NCBI GenBank assembly: GCA_963576735.1
Contig: OY755187.1
Span: forward strand, 3,410,001-3,474,000
Direction: 5' to 3'
Length of the DNA: 64,000 nt
DNA from: Bedellia somnulentella
Taxonomy: Eukaryota; Arthropoda; Insecta; Lepidoptera; Bedelliidae
Part shown: piece after piece, positions 11,801 through 21,640 of the stretch
How positions within the stretch are numbered: the first letter of the stretch is position 1
Layout: each line of letters opens with the position of its first letter
The notes under the pieces: generated by a model
Told to the model about the DNA's origin: nothing
Seen by the model: the letters and a program-made list of their open reading frames with translations, nothing else
Database searches by the model: none
Translations under genes and position numbers: made by a program

Positions 11801-13273
11801 GACTGTTTTTTTTTCACTTGAAATCATTTTTTATCTAACTTTTTCGTTGCTCTCATAACTAACACCATAAATGAATTGTACACAGATTCGTGGGTGCGGA
11901 AGACCAAATTCTGCGCGCTATTGCTACCCACGGGCCCGTCGCTGTGGCTGTTAATGCTTTGACCTGGCAGAACTATTTGGGAGGAGTCATACAGTATCAT
12001 TGCAGGTGAGGAATATACATACATACATATACTCACGGCTATAAATCCCGAGAAGGGGTAGCCAGAGCTAAAGAATAAGAAGTTCCTCAGCCACTTTTGG
12101 AAAGTTCAGTGGGGAAAGGATAATAAGATAACGGTTGTTGGGGATGGTTGTCCGACCGCATCGCCCAAAAATCCCTTAAAAGCCCAAATACCGTTAGTCG
12201 CCTCTTACGTACAGCCACCGAAAGAATCTGGACTGTGTTATTCTAAGCCGACACAACACAGCAACACAGAATATATTCTGTATATTTAGAAAAAAAGAAG
12301 AAACATTTTTTTACAAAATATCATATTTTTTTATAGAATACATTTACAAAAAATTAGCAACTAGAACTTGGAAATGATAAAATCTTAGTCGTTTTTGGTA
12401 GTTGAATGGAAAAAAAAACATAGTTAAGGATGATTGTTAGTCTCCAGAAACTTCGCCCAAAATCTCTTAAAAGCCCTTAAAGCAGATAATTCGCCTCATA
12501 CGACACTCAGAAAAAATGGGTTGGTGCTATTCTAAGCGTATATAGCAAGACAAGCATTTGTGCACAAACATAGTGTCCCCAAATAAACAAAACAATCAGG
12601 CTCATATATCATGCATTTGCATAGAGTAATTAAGAGGGGGTGACATAACAACTAGACTACTTCCATGATATAAGCCAGGACCCAACGGCTTTACGTCACC
12701 GAAATGTAATGTCATAATAGTGTGTACATACATACATATACTCACGGCTATATTTCCCTAGAAGGGGTAGCCAGAACTAAGGAATGATAAATTCCTCAGC
12801 CACTTTTGGAAGTTAAGTAGAGAAAAGATGGTAAAAATAAAGGTTTTTGGTCTCCAACCGCATCGCCCAAAAATAAAAATAAAGCCCCATTACCGAAAGG
12901 GGTAGCGACATTCTAAGCCGGCACTACACGGCAATTTGATGATGGCAATGATTTTACCCCGCGGGAATCAAACCCGAACGCTCTCAACTTTAGACCGCAA
13001 AGTTGAATAGGACTACAAATACTAGAAAAAAGTGTAAAAAGAGTCATTTGTCCCTTTTTAATTATTATTTTTTATTTCAGCGGTGCCCCAACCGACCTAA
13101 ACCACGCTGTAGAGTTAGTAGGCTACGATTTAACAGGAGAAATACCATATTATATTGCCAAAAACTCTTGGGGACCAGAATTCGGTAACAATGGTTACCT
13201 GCAACTCGCAGTTGGCAGTAATATGTGTGGATTGGCTAACGAAGTTGCCACGGTCGATGTTACTACGAAGTAA
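5761..13273 (+). CDS. Cathepsin O-like cysteine protease (papain family C1), four 3' exons
   Basis: Exons 5761-5893, 8584-8783, 11886-12005 and 13081-13273 join in frame (GT-AG throughout) to about 214 codons and a TAA stop. This is the length of the mature cathepsin O catalytic domain as I recall it for the human protein. Papain-fold landmarks are all present: the oxyanion-hole Gln in VRNQG, the nucleophile Cys in GACWAF (codon 5813-5815), GNSGCEGG, the catalytic His in LNHAVELVGYD (13103-13105), and the catalytic Asn in AKNSWGPEFG (13163-13165). The stretch WQNYLGGVIQYHC and the ending GSNMCGLANEV are specific to cathepsin O rather than L or B. Cathepsin O is an endolysosomal protease of unsettled substrate range. 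Signal-peptide and propeptide exons are not recognisable upstream; the first visible exon opens with one base completing a split codon, so at least one 5' exon exists, probably beyond the window. Confidence 0.9.
5906..6041 (-). repeat. Family B repeat, truncated
   Basis: Lies 12 bp inside the intron after the cathepsin Cys exon. It stops at GGGTCTCCAAAAC, so the 5' half of the unit is missing. Confidence 0.65.
6045..6275 (+). repeat. Retroposon 3'-end repeat, TTCTT-tailed
   Basis: Contains CGTTGCTACTACGCAGG, TACGGCTA and GTGTGTAGCAGCGAATAAAT before a (TTCTTC)n run. A second copy with the same landmarks lies at 53232-53420. The AATAAA plus simple-repeat ending suggests a LINE or SINE tail; no coding part is visible. 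Confidence 0.5.
6740..6930 (+). repeat. Dispersed repeat with distant partner at 54330-54480
   Basis: Shares AACGCTCGTGCTA, GCCTCCTGTTATA and TCTCATTCT landmarks with 54330-54480. A (GTCT)n run lies inside. Type unknown. Confidence 0.4.
6960..7118 (-). repeat. Family B repeat, degenerate
   Basis: TTTAAATCCCAAGAAATGGT and GTGGGTCTCTCTCCAGCTGC match the family with many substitutions. Confidence 0.55.
7122..7286. mobile_element. Palindromic MITE
   Basis: The left arm (GGGCCGATTATGTATCTTTT at 7127, then ATTGTGTCGCAAAGTG and ATTGTCGCTGTCAA) is repeated in inverted order on the right side, ending in AAAGATACGTAATCAGCCCC. About 165 bp, with arms of about 75 bp that are complementary with mismatches, so it can fold into a long hairpin. 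Confidence 0.6.
7484..8060 (-). pseudogene. LINE 3' end with C-terminal ORF remnant (jockey-like)
   Basis: On the minus strand the frames around 8045-7735 read YVRRNLKAFAKNCDRHTRSL, SKINTSFMG and then a KIPDDIW...YYSLNDYM stretch, the C-terminal tail of jockey-like LINE ORF2 proteins. A TTTATTTCAAAATAAAAAT tail marks the 3' end at 7500-7530. Strongly 5'-truncated and frame-broken. Confidence 0.6.
8228..8536 (-). mobile_element. Family A tRNA-derived SINE, decayed
   Basis: Begins with ACGTTCACGCCGTATATCCC and runs through AAAAGACAAATTGGT to a damaged tRNA-like head. Older than most copies here. It ends about 47 bp upstream of the acceptor of the second visible cathepsin exon. Confidence 0.7.
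8584..8783 (+). CDS. Cathepsin O exon 2 (visible)
   Basis: Acceptor TTTTTTCCAG|GAA at 8583/8584, donor GA|GTAAGT at 8783/8784. Encodes EMIDCAGLGNSGCEGG through VKISSFTCDE, continuing the papain core; 66 codons plus two bases. Confidence 0.9.
8826..9025 (-). repeat. Family B repeat, degenerate
   Basis: CACGGCTATAAAAAGGGGTT and CACTTTTGTAAGTTGAG are recognisable. It separates the real cathepsin exon from its broken duplicate. Confidence 0.5.
9085..9449 (-). mobile_element. Family A tRNA-derived SINE, full length
   Basis: Flanked by an 11-bp target duplication ACAAAAACTAC at 9074-9084 and 9450-9460. In its own orientation it starts with a tRNA-like head (A box TGATAGCCCAGTGGGTAGAA, B box GTGTTCAAATCC), passes a conserved body (GTTAACGGTGAGGGAAAACA) and ends CGGCGTGAACGTTTATG plus (TTATG)n. 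RNA polymerase III boxes, target duplication and simple-repeat tail define a SINE. Confidence 0.9.
9552..10204. mobile_element. hAT-type non-autonomous DNA transposon
   Basis: Flanked by an exact 8-bp target duplication CTGGCGTC at 9544-9551 and 10205-10212. The left end TAGCGTTGCCAGACGTCCCG and following CCCGTATTT repeats are of the kind found at hAT termini. The right end reads CCCTA, so the ends share TAG.GTT in inverted form. At 653 bp and without a transposase frame it is non-autonomous. It sits in the duplicated cathepsin exon. Confidence 0.8.
10377..11480 (-). pseudogene. Jockey-like LINE, 5'-truncated, ORF2 C-terminus
   Basis: Minus-strand frame 11373-11188 contains VKDIKFLGVMIDCYLNWKP, the conserved block after the reverse transcriptase palm. 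The next frame, 11191-10679, reads YYSLVESRIRYSVKFWGN and KRAIRIIVNIPP, the usual C-terminal tail. The two frames differ, so a frameshift lies near 11190. The 3' tail carries a TTTATTTATTTATTATTATT run at about 10381. It is a dead fragment without a palm motif. Confidence 0.75.
11488..11622. mobile_element. Family D palindromic MITE
   Basis: The left arm CGATTTCTGAATTGAGTATT... is repeated inverted at the right end (...AATACTCAATTCAGAAATCG). The arms are about 55 bp and the centre contains TTAACAACTGAATGAG. Four copies occur in the window; this one is uninterrupted and 5' of the LINE fragment. Confidence 0.75.
11886..12005 (+). CDS. Cathepsin O exon 3 (visible)
   Basis: Acceptor GTACACAG|A at 11885/11886, donor TGCAG|GTGAGG at 12005/12006. 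Encodes EFVGAEDQILRAIATHG to YLGGVIQYHC, the region before the catalytic His. Confidence 0.88.
12010..12262 (-). repeat. Family B repeat, near full length
   Basis: Starts within 5 bp of the cathepsin exon donor with (CATA)n and ACTCACGGCTATAAATCCC, and ends GTTATTCTAAGCCGACAC. One of the best preserved minus-orientation copies. Confidence 0.75.
12722..12935 (-). repeat. Family B repeat
   Basis: ACTCACGGCTATATTTCCC to ATTCTAAGCCGGCACTACA with a small internal deletion near CCCAAAAATAAAAATAAAGC. Confidence 0.7.
13081..13273 (+). CDS. Cathepsin O terminal exon (His and Asn)
   Basis: Acceptor TTTATTTCAG|C at 13080/13081. Encodes SGAPTDLNHAVELVGYD to VATVDVTTK and TAA at 13271-13273. Carries two of the three catalytic residues. 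Confidence 0.92.
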
Positions 13274-13317
13274 ATAGGTTTTTGTGGGTAGAAATCGTTT
13301 CTTAAATTTTGTTGTAT

Positions 13318-13323
13318 ATTAAA
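13318..13323 (+). terminator. Possible poly(A) signal of the cathepsin gene
   Basis: ATTAAA lies 45 bp after the stop codon. It is the nearest poly(A)-like hexamer; an AATAAA at 13379 is inside a LINE-derived repeat. Confidence 0.35.
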
Positions 13324-13359
13324 CGTAAATCAAGAAATGTTAAAAGTAAAAAAAAAGTC

Positions 13360-13460
13360 AAAAAGTTTATTTTTCAAAATAAAGTTAAAAACTAATTTTT
13401 TTTTAAATATCAATGTTTTAAATTAATCGTTAATCCGTTGCTTCGAACTGCACTAAAAAA
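13360..13460 (-). repeat. LINE 3'-UTR fragment
   Basis: CAAAATAAAGTTAAAAACTA and AATTAATCGTTAATCCGTTG also occur at 51124-51190 next to a LINE C-terminus. Confidence 0.5.
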
Positions 13461-13633
13461 ATCCGCCTCTGTTACTTCCATTAAATTTGACGTAAGAGTG
13501 AGCGCAGAGAGAGATGAGAGAGATGCCCTTAACGCTATTAAAGAAAATAAATTGGTCTCTTACGACCAATTTCTGAATTAAGTATTCCAGCTGAGAACAA
13601 CTTAATTAGCGTTCTGTCGCATTGAAATCTTAA

Positions 13634-14992
13634 CCCTAGAGTGGGCGCGTCTTTCTGCGTAACGTCAGTGGGCGCATGGGGAGCATTTTGCCGCCCCTTT
13701 TCTTTTAACATTTTAAGTAGAAATACAGCAGTTGAATTAATTTATTTTCTCGGGATTTAAGTAATACACAAATAAGTAATGAAAAATCAACATAATATTT
13801 ATTAAACTCTGTTAAAAACTTTGGTTTACACAAGATATTAGAAAACTTAATATTTTAATTGTCTTTTTTAACTTATCCTATATAATACTCATTGGTACTG
13901 AAAAAAACTGGTAAAAAATTTTTTTTTTTTATGTTTTCTACATCTACAGGATATGTTTTATGCAAACAGTCTTCACAAAGGTATGTACAATGTTCATTGC
14001 ACAGTGACTTTGGGCATCTGCAACACCCTTTTTTTGTACGCCTATTTTTCTTTGTTGGACATATACTGCATTTGCCCTCCTTCTTTGAAGATGATGCTTG
14101 ATCTGCTGGTACAAAGCGAGCAAATTGGTTCCTTAAAGGAATATTTAATGTGTCTATAGAAGATATTGTGATCATATATTGCTTGACTAGGACCATGGCA
14201 ATTTCTTTCAAATACTGTCGGCGTAACATCAAGTGTTCAGTATTGGCTTTGTAAATAATTTGGCTGTTTATACCGGCAATATTCATTATTGAGAAAAACA
14301 ACCTCATTGGCTATCTGCGAGTCAACAGAATATTCTTCCTTCATTTGGTCTACGACGTCAACACACCACCTTTGGTTCCATTATAAAATGTTATAATTTC
14401 AGGCTTTGCAGCGGGCCCGGTGTTTTCATCGATTTTATCATCCTCATGCAAAGTTGATAATAGTAATACTATTTTTTTTTGCTTTTTGTTTGGAACATAA
14501 GACAGCAAAACTTTCTTCTCGCCAAATCCAAACATTGAAGATGGTTTTGACCGATCTTTGGTGTTCAGAAAATTAGGATATTTGAGCAAGACACCAAGAC
14601 ACTATTTGAGCGTCCATTTTGTTATTGTTTTTGGTACCTATTACCACTTGCTACTTTTTAATCCTGAAATTAAAAACGTTTTGTAGTTTTCACAATGAAT
14701 GCACCATAAAATAAAGACTACATTTCAACTTCGCAAAAAATACATGACACAATTTTTACTTACTTGAGTGGGCGCGCGATGAGCAATTTGCCGCCTGGTG
14801 ACACGCGGTGGTAACTACCTCCTCCTCAAGGGGTCCCCCGCGCACTGATAGCGTCTTGCCTTTCGGCACGCGTTGCGAACGAAAGTGGCGGCAGCTACTT
14901 AGAAGCGCAAGCCTAACGTTCAAATATTTTACGAATTATTAACGTTTTTTTAGCGCGGGCGGCAAAATGCTCATAGCGCGCCCACTCTAGGG
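13634..14992 (-). mobile_element. piggyBac-family DNA transposon, internally deleted
   Basis: Perfect 16-bp terminal inverted repeats CCCTAGAGTGGGCGCG lie at 13634-13649 and, inverted, 14977-14992, flanked by TTAA on both sides. Remnants of a minus-strand transposase lie inside. A subterminal motif around GAGCATTTTGCCGCC recurs near 13690 (direct), 14780 (direct, one change) and 14956 (inverted). At 1359 bp it is too short for a full transposase of about 600 codons. Confidence 0.92.
13873..14589 (-). pseudogene. piggyBac transposase remnant
   Basis: Frame 14589-14350 includes FGFGEKKVLLSYVPNKKQKK and KPEIITFYNGTKGGV, an internal DDE-region block. Frame 14307-13873 gives MNIAGINSQIIYK and a C-terminal cysteine-rich finger (CSICPTKKNRRTKKGCCRCP, then LCNEHCTYLCEDC), which is diagnostic of piggyBac. 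The N-terminal and first catalytic regions are absent and the two frames are separated, so the copy is inactive. Confidence 0.88.
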
Positions 14993-15066
14993 TTAACAAC
15001 TGAATGAGACAAAACGATACTTAAGTCGTTCTCAGCTTGAATACATAATTCAGAAATCGGGCGTTA

Positions 15067-16920
15067 GTGTCTAGCAGTCTTTCTCACAATATAAATTATA
15101 TTATATAGACCAAATTTTCTATTAAACATGTAGAGTTGATAATTATAATTTAAGAGTTCTTTATAATGTTTTTTTAATTTACGATTTCTACGAACAAAAC
15201 TTTGCGATTGAGTAATGCGATCAATTATGAATAATTCTGAATATCGGTGCCTTTTACGTAACAATTTAAATGTATATTTTATGTGCTCTTTCTAATTGCG
15301 TTGGAGCAAACTAATATAATAGTCTTAATACTTATACATTTTTTTACTTGGTCTAAGTTAGTGGGTGAGTGAAAATACTTTTCAAAGTTTTCTACAATGC
15401 CTATGAATAAGAAATTAATATTAGTCACTATAACAGGAAAATAAATATAATGTAAAGTCTTTTTAAGTGACAAATTAAAGTTTGTTTTAATATCTGACAG
15501 TGTGCTCAAAAACTGATATATTTTATAACCGACTGAGACAAGGTAGGGTAATGTTTGTTAACACGTAATTAGGTATGTAAACGAATGACATGATTTTGAG
15601 TCTGTTAAAACTTTTACTCCTTATGTGCCATTAACAATAACTAAAATACGTCAGTTTTATTTTTGGTTTTGGCTAAAAAAATAGTTTATTCCTGTATAAA
15701 ATGAAGAATTAAAGCTTTAATAAATAAAAAAAAAGACATTAGTTAGAAATCAGATATACGTAAGTGTTCCAATCTACAAAATTATAATAATTCGACGCCA
15801 AACTGAATTAACATTCATACATAAGACTAATAAAACCTGTATTCCTGATTCTTCGGTATTTCCCATAGGTCACTTGTTACTCCACTATTTTAACATTTAA
15901 GCTGATAACAATTGTTTTAGCGCCTATGGGTACCAAACCACCAACATTTTGCGAGGAAAAGATGTTTTTAATAACCAAACAAATACCCTCATAAACTTAT
16001 TATAAGTGACGCATTCCTCATGATAAATAAATCAGGCGATTCTAATGATTAAAAAAAAACTGGTTTTCCTCACACAGCTCTAGTGGATTCTTAGCCTTGA
16101 ACACTCTTCAGAATTTTTCTATTTAAAAACAAAATGTTTATAATGTCACAATATATTTTGATACTCGTAACGTCAATTCTTGCCATTTACTATGATGTTG
16201 TAAGCAATACTACTTAGGATTAACAAACGTGCCTTTAACACCCTGTTCAGTAAGCAGGAGTTCTCCTCTTCAAACGGACAACGATATCATTCGTATCTCT
16301 TCTAATCTCTGTTAATATATATTTCTATCTCGCTCGCACGAAATGATTATTCCTACTTTACTAAGACTACACAGGTGATATTCGACGAATACAACAATAG
16401 TAGTTGTCGTTGGTTTCATCAACTAGTAAGCGCCAAAATTAATTTTACTCTATACTTGTGCATAAAATTCGTTTGAACTTCGAAGCGGTGAGTGGACACA
16501 AATATATTTTACAAGCATTTAGAAGAGTTACAGACGATATTATCATCACCAGTTTGAAGTAGATATATATAACGTATCTTTTATAGTTGTGACTCATACA
16601 GTACCATAGTTTTAAGTTTTAACATTTTCATAATTGTCAAGTTATCTGGTTGTATTTTTATTTTGTTAGTTTTAAATATCTTTGAAATCTTTGGAGTTAA
16701 AAACTTCAATTTAAATAGTCTTAGTTGTTCTCAGTCATTCCATTTTTATAATCTGTTTGTTCTGATAAATGTTTAATTATACTTTTCGTTTTTACTCAGT
16801 AGTTAAATTTTGGTATTAAACATTGTTTTTAAATTGTATAAAATGATTACTCGAATATATGTATTGTGCTTTCTTTGAAAAAAATTGGTTTAATGTTAGA
16901 ATATCAATATATTAATGTTA
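15067..16920. other. No gene recognised
   Basis: Mostly unique-looking AT-rich sequence. Frames of 60-80 codons on the minus strand near 15064-15509 have no domain signature. No repeat could be delimited by eye. Confidence 0.4.
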
Positions 16921-16925
16921 TTAAA

Positions 16926-16992
16926 GGCTTCCGTGGCCTAGTTGGTAGGTGACTAGTTTCTTGGTTCGGAGGTCGTGGATTTGAATCTTACT
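16926..16992 (+). repeat. tRNA-like SINE head
   Basis: GCTTCCGTGGCCTAGTTGG (A-box-like) and GTCGTGGATTTGAATCTTA (B-box-like) are spaced as in a tRNA, but no proper acceptor stem closes. Likely the 5' end of a further SINE family. Confidence 0.4.
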
Positions 16993-17700
16993 GAGGACAA
17001 ACATTTATATTATGATAAATATGAGTGTTTGTTCTTTAGTATTGTATATTATTTGTTTTTGTATTATGTTGTACTGATATATTTTAAGTTGATAACTCAA
17101 ATCACTGTCTTTTTTTCTGGGGCCTTAATTAATATGTATAATATGACCTTAAATAATAATGATGTTATGTATGTATTATATATAAAGTTATTAAATATCC
17201 GTCCCACTATACAGTAAATTCGTAAGCAATACGTTAAATAGGCAATAGTTAGTTTCTATTGAACTTTTTACCTCAATTGTAATATTTTAAATAAAATTTT
17301 AAGAGTTTATACTTGTTTTTTTTATTAACACTAACTGTCCTATGGCTATTTTACTTTCGCAGCACTAGATGTCCCTTAATCATTCCCAGAATCTAGAAAA
17401 ATACTTATGTGCATTATTCTTCATGCACGGCGTATTAAGCCAGCTTTTCAGTGCATTACGTGAAATGCATGCATCAAAGATAAGAGAGCATCAGACGGTC
17501 GTTTTTAAGACTGTTTTGGAATATTTGTCCTGCAGAAGACAGATCTATTGGCTCAAGATGGTATTCTTCGTGGGATTATTGCCGTAAAACGAGCTACCTA
17601 TACATATAGGTGCCATCGTTGTACCAAATTTGGTTGAGATTGCTCAAGTGGTTCCCGGAGGAATAGCGCTTCCAAGAAACGGCTAACCAGGGTATAAGAG
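16993..17700. other. No gene recognised
   Basis: AT-rich; frames at 16975-17217 and 17369-17587 have no recognisable product. Confidence 0.35.
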
Positions 17701-17703
17701 ATT

Positions 17704-17830
17704 ATTAATAAATAAAGAATAAATAAAGGAAAGAAAAACTTCGACACAGGCGGGAATCGAACACGAATTTATTTATTCTTTATTTATTAGTAATAATCCC
17801 CACATGAGGTTTTCATAAACAAAAAAAAAA
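17704..17830. repeat. Family C repeat, inverted pair
   Basis: AATAAATAAAGAATAAATAA...CGACACAGGCGGG (minus) is followed directly by TTTATTTATTCTTTATTTAT...CCCCACATGAGG (plus). The tRNA-like part is almost entirely deleted at the junction. Confidence 0.6.
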
Positions 17831-18004
17831 TATTCCTAATTCATAATAGTAGATTATTCATTTTTAAATATATGTTTTTTAAGAATATGTTGAAGACATT
17901 AAAATAACAGTTAAAGCGCTGTAATGTGATAAAAGAACCAGTGAATAATCTAGGCGAATAAAAATGGTCAGGAGTCCGTAATCTAAACCACAAAAGAACA
18001 TGAA

Positions 18005-18115
18005 AAGATTCATGAATGCAGACGAGTCTCGAGAGGTTTGGCAGGATTGTACAAAGCGGCGATCGATAGTCTCTGCCTACACCGATGGAATCTAATGGCG
18101 TGAGTATATGTGAGT
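18005..18115 (+). repeat. RTE-like LINE 3'-end fragment
   Basis: GAGGTTTGGCAGGATTGTAC and AGTCTCTGCCTACACCGATG, then TAATGGCGTGAGTATATGTG, the terminal coding sequence and tail of the LINE best seen at 32446-32785. Confidence 0.6.
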
Positions 18116-18232
18116 ATTAAATTTTTCTATGCTTGACCATTTGTTAGCCCTACTTTTGCAACACGTAGGCCATTATAGATTTATAAAAGAGATGTTAAAG
18201 TGTAAAATTAAATCAAATCATATGTGTGGTTT

Positions 18233-18440
18233 ATAGCTATGCAGTGTCGACTTAGAATAGCACCACCCCATTTCTTCCCGTGGGTGTTCGTAGCGCCTCT
18301 TAGCTAAGGGCGTTGGAGCTTAGAAAGTGATTTTTGGGCGATACGGTGGGAGACCGATCACAAAGATTACAATCTGTTCCCCCCTCATCTTCCAAAAGTG
18401 GCTGAGGAATTTCTTATTCCAAAATTCTGGCATTATTAGC
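18233..18440 (+). repeat. Family B repeat
   Basis: From TGCAGTGTCGACTTAGAATA to AGGAATTTCTTATTCC; the 3' tail is replaced by other sequence. Confidence 0.65.
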
Positions 18441-18467
18441 ATATTTATCAAGGTTACATAAGATAAC

Positions 18468-18716
18468 ATAAACGTTCACGCCGTTTATCCCCGAAGGGGT
18501 TGGCAGAGGTACCAATACTTCTGAACTCCCATGGCAGCGCCATCTAGTTTTCGGAGAAGGTACCCACGTTTTGCTAAGACAGTATACTCACGTGATAGGG
18601 GGCAGGCCTATCGCCGTTTTGTACGAATACACTGTCACATGACTAAGTACAACTCAGCCATGTGGGTTTCCTCACGATGTTTTCCCTCACCGTTAACAAC
18701 CATGACAAATTAAGGT
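18468..18716 (-). mobile_element. Family A SINE, head-truncated, second subfamily
   Basis: Starts TAAACGTTCACGCCGTTTAT and breaks off after AACAACCATGACAAATTA, before the tRNA-like head. Carries the subfamily-specific GGCAGCGCCATCTAG block at 18534-18547 in place of the GTCACCTGGTGTTCAG block of the main subfamily. Confidence 0.82.
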
Positions 18717-18899
18717 TATTGGTGAATAATCAATCGTGATAAGACACTTAAGAGCTGAGTTGTACATAGTTAGACCTGAAACAGTGTAATACGAGTAGTA
18801 TAAAGCGTCAATTGGCCTGCCCAATTTCAAGACAATACACTGTCGAGGCAAAAAGTGAGAACTTTTCATTTGAACACCAGGATACAAAAATATTACATG

Positions 18900-19440
18900 A
18901 TGGTCAGATTGATTGATTGATTAGTATTTTGGTTTCCGCACATAGCTCCCTAATGGAACTTTTTTACGTGGGCCCTGGCCATCTTATTCAATCCACCCTA
19001 ACTCTGTCCAAAATCTTTCAAGTTGTCCTAGGTCTTTTGAAAAGGTTTTTGTACTACCTGTTCTTATCCTATCTTTTGAGTACATGATGGTCAGTTTATG
19101 GGCTACATCTGCTACCCATTCGTGGATATATGGCGTAAACGAGGTGTAGCTATGAGAATAAGAATCCTAAAAAGTGTGGGAGATAATAAAAATAGTACCA
19201 ACTTGAAGCTGTTAAAGATAAAATATAAGTAGGTATGTGAGATAAACGTATAAAAATCGTAATAAAAATTATCATTGTTTTATTATGTTACGGTTTGCGG
19301 TTCGGATAACATCGCCACAACCCACTACACAAAATGATATTCATATTTACAATCAATTCGCCTTATCAAATTGAATGAAAGAATGAACGAAATGTGGAGT
19401 TTAGAGTTAGAGGCCCGATGTAAAATAAAAAAAATTATTA
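18900..19440. other. Possible old LINE fragment; no gene
   Basis: 18912-19080 reads on the minus strand with LERFWTELGWIE-like and VPLGSYVRKPKY-like stretches that resemble transposon ORF tails, but I cannot assign a family. The remainder is featureless. Confidence 0.25.
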
Positions 19441-19756
19441 AACATGCATACATACATAAATATACTCAAGGCCATAAATCCCAAAAAGGAGTTGCCATAT
19501 TAGGAAGTTGATAATTTATTTATACTTCTGTTTTTATAATTTATGTTTTAAGAAATGCCTTCAAACTAGAAACTTTACCTTTTTTTATAAGTTGGTTTTT
19601 ATCTTGATTGTGCGTCTTACAAATATTATAAAATTAATATATAAAATATTATAAGGATCATCAACAGCAACACAAGAGATTAGCTAATAGCTGTGCAAGA
19701 GATTATTATACTGTAGTAGTGTCGGCTTAGAATAGCACAATCCCATTCTCAACCTA

Positions 19757-19930
19757 ATAAATAAAGAATGAATAAAGGAAAGAAAAATTTCGACACAGGC
19801 GGGATACGAACCCGCGACCTCGGGTATACGCCCCCGTCGCTCTTGCCAATTGAGCTACCGTGTCAATGGCTGCCAGCGCGAATTTCTTCTATCCTTTATT
19901 TCTAACACATGTTTTAGTAGTGTTTGCGTT
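19757..19930 (-). repeat. Family C repeat with best-preserved tRNA-like head
   Basis: On the minus strand the head at 19864-19787 starts GACACGGTAGCTCAATTGG, has an anticodon loop GCGTATA (GTA position) and ends CCTGTGTCG. One extra base in the D loop region and in GTTCGTATCCC argue against a working tRNA. Confidence 0.6.
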
Positions 19931-20422
19931 TCCTCCCTCCGAATTTTTTACTAACTCATTCCACACATTCTCATTCATTCAGATCTGGCTACGTCTTCTA
20001 TGTAATGTATGTATAATATATATTTATGTCTTGATTGTATGTGTAAGCGAAAGGAAAATCACGATACTTTGATCTAAATCGCAACTTATTACGCTTGGCT
20101 GTTCGTTACTACAAGAACTTTTGTATAACACAAATGTTATGCACAGTGAATTAATTTTTCACCTTACGCCGATGTGAATGTAGCGAAATGACCAAGCCAC
20201 ATATTTTGACTAAGGTGTAGAGTTTGTTAAGTTAAGCCTTGTAGAGTTAGGTCGTGTAGTGTTAGAAGCTTGGCTCTACATGAGATCTAATAACTTTTTG
20301 ACAGTGCGAGTCATATGGGCTCGTCTTGGCAACATTTTACATGAAAATGTTTTTGTTGGGATAAATATATCCGTTTTTAGTGAAAACTAAAAAATTACAT
20401 ATATGGCTTCAAGTCGATAACA

Positions 20423-20560
20423 ACATTATTAAATGGGTCTCCAACCGCATCGCTCAAAAATCACTTAAAAAGACCCTATCCTTTTAGTCGCGCTTTCGTA
20501 TCACGTATCACCCACAGGTAGAAATGGGGTAGAGCTATTCTAAGCCGACAATACACAAAA
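20423..20560 (-). repeat. Family B repeat, 5' half only
   Basis: GGGTCTCCAACCGCATCGCT to GCTATTCTAAGCCGACAATA. Confidence 0.65.
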
Positions 20561-21640
20561 AATAAATATATTATGGGTTTTATTAAAAACTACGGAACCA
20601 AAAGTCACATTAACATTACTCTATCAGTTGAACAATAATAACTGAGTGAATGGTTAATTGTATTCAATTGGTCTTTACTTTAATGTAAGGCGAGTGTGTT
20701 TGCTTGGAATCAATTCTGTCTGTGCCATTCACCTCGATAGACACAAGTGTCCATAAGAAACAATTTGATACGGTGAGTGTGAAGTTATTATATCAACATT
20801 CTTTATCGCTAACTAAGGTCTTTTTTAGTTCAACACGGGACTTTGTAAGGATTACGCAGCACAAGCTAAAATGTGTATATCAGTGGCGTTTTTGTTTAAA
20901 AGAATTCACACCTTTTTTAGATCTCTTCTTACCCCTTTGGAATTTCGTAAATGTGTATCCAACATATCTTTCTTCCGATCTTTCCATTGGTGTACGAATT
21001 TTGAGAATTCGGAACCGGTTTTGGAGACTAGTAATGAAAAACCAATATCTCTATCATGGTTTTAACATTAGTTTTTGGTACAGATAAAAACACAATTTTA
21101 GTGTTCATATAGTTCGACCAACCCTTAATCAAGACGGTTTTTACCTTTCATTCATCGTATTCTTAATGTATATTTTAAAGGCATTTCAGTAATATATTTT
21201 GAACAGTGTTTCCATGGCGGACTTAAGTAAATAGAGCGGAAAAACGAATTTCAGCACAAAAATGCTGAATAAATTTCGCATAATTAATTGTCAAAATACG
21301 TTGTTCCTACACCCTGATTGGTTGATTCGGAAATGAGGAAGTACACTGAATCACTTACGATTTTTAGTTTCTTCTTTATTCAGCCAAATTCATGAGTGTT
21401 TCTATTGATACCGTTATGTAGCTATGTAAAATTAGCGCAAAAGGCGCTTGATCTAGCAGGTACCGTCTAGCAGTCTAGTGTCCTTACGAGATAATACTTA
21501 GGTTATGATCCTGATTACCTTACTTTATCCAGGCTTAATAATTGGAGGCAATTGGGAACCAAAACTAACGTTATGTTTTGCACATTTTTACCTTGTATAA
21601 TGGGACGGTATATATTTTGCAATAAACAGACGATTATATG
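20561..21640 (+). other. Non-repeat stretch, possible upstream region of the mutarotase gene
   Basis: Contains a 127-codon frame (20704-21087) without recognisable domains. A GTGAGT donor-like site at 20775 follows a short exon-like segment. The GALM start codon begins right at an acceptor, so an untranslated 5' exon must lie upstream and could be here. This is inference only. Confidence 0.25.

Larger units (their letters stand above)
13567..15066. mobile_element. Family D MITE split by a piggyBac element
   Basis: The left half (13567-13633) ends in ATTGAAATCTTAA and the right half (14993-15066) resumes TTAACAACTGAATGAGAC and ends CAGAAATCGGGCGTTA. The three other family D copies are continuous at the TTAA and give the empty site. 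Confidence 0.88.

Noticed and set aside
19787..19864. Functional tRNA-Tyr on the minus strand
   Set aside because: Same repeat family, no intron as expected for eukaryotic tRNA-Tyr, and an extra base disrupts the T loop.
20704..21087. 127-codon frame as a gene
   Set aside because: No domain, AT-driven composition (Phe/Tyr/Leu), no splice or homology support.
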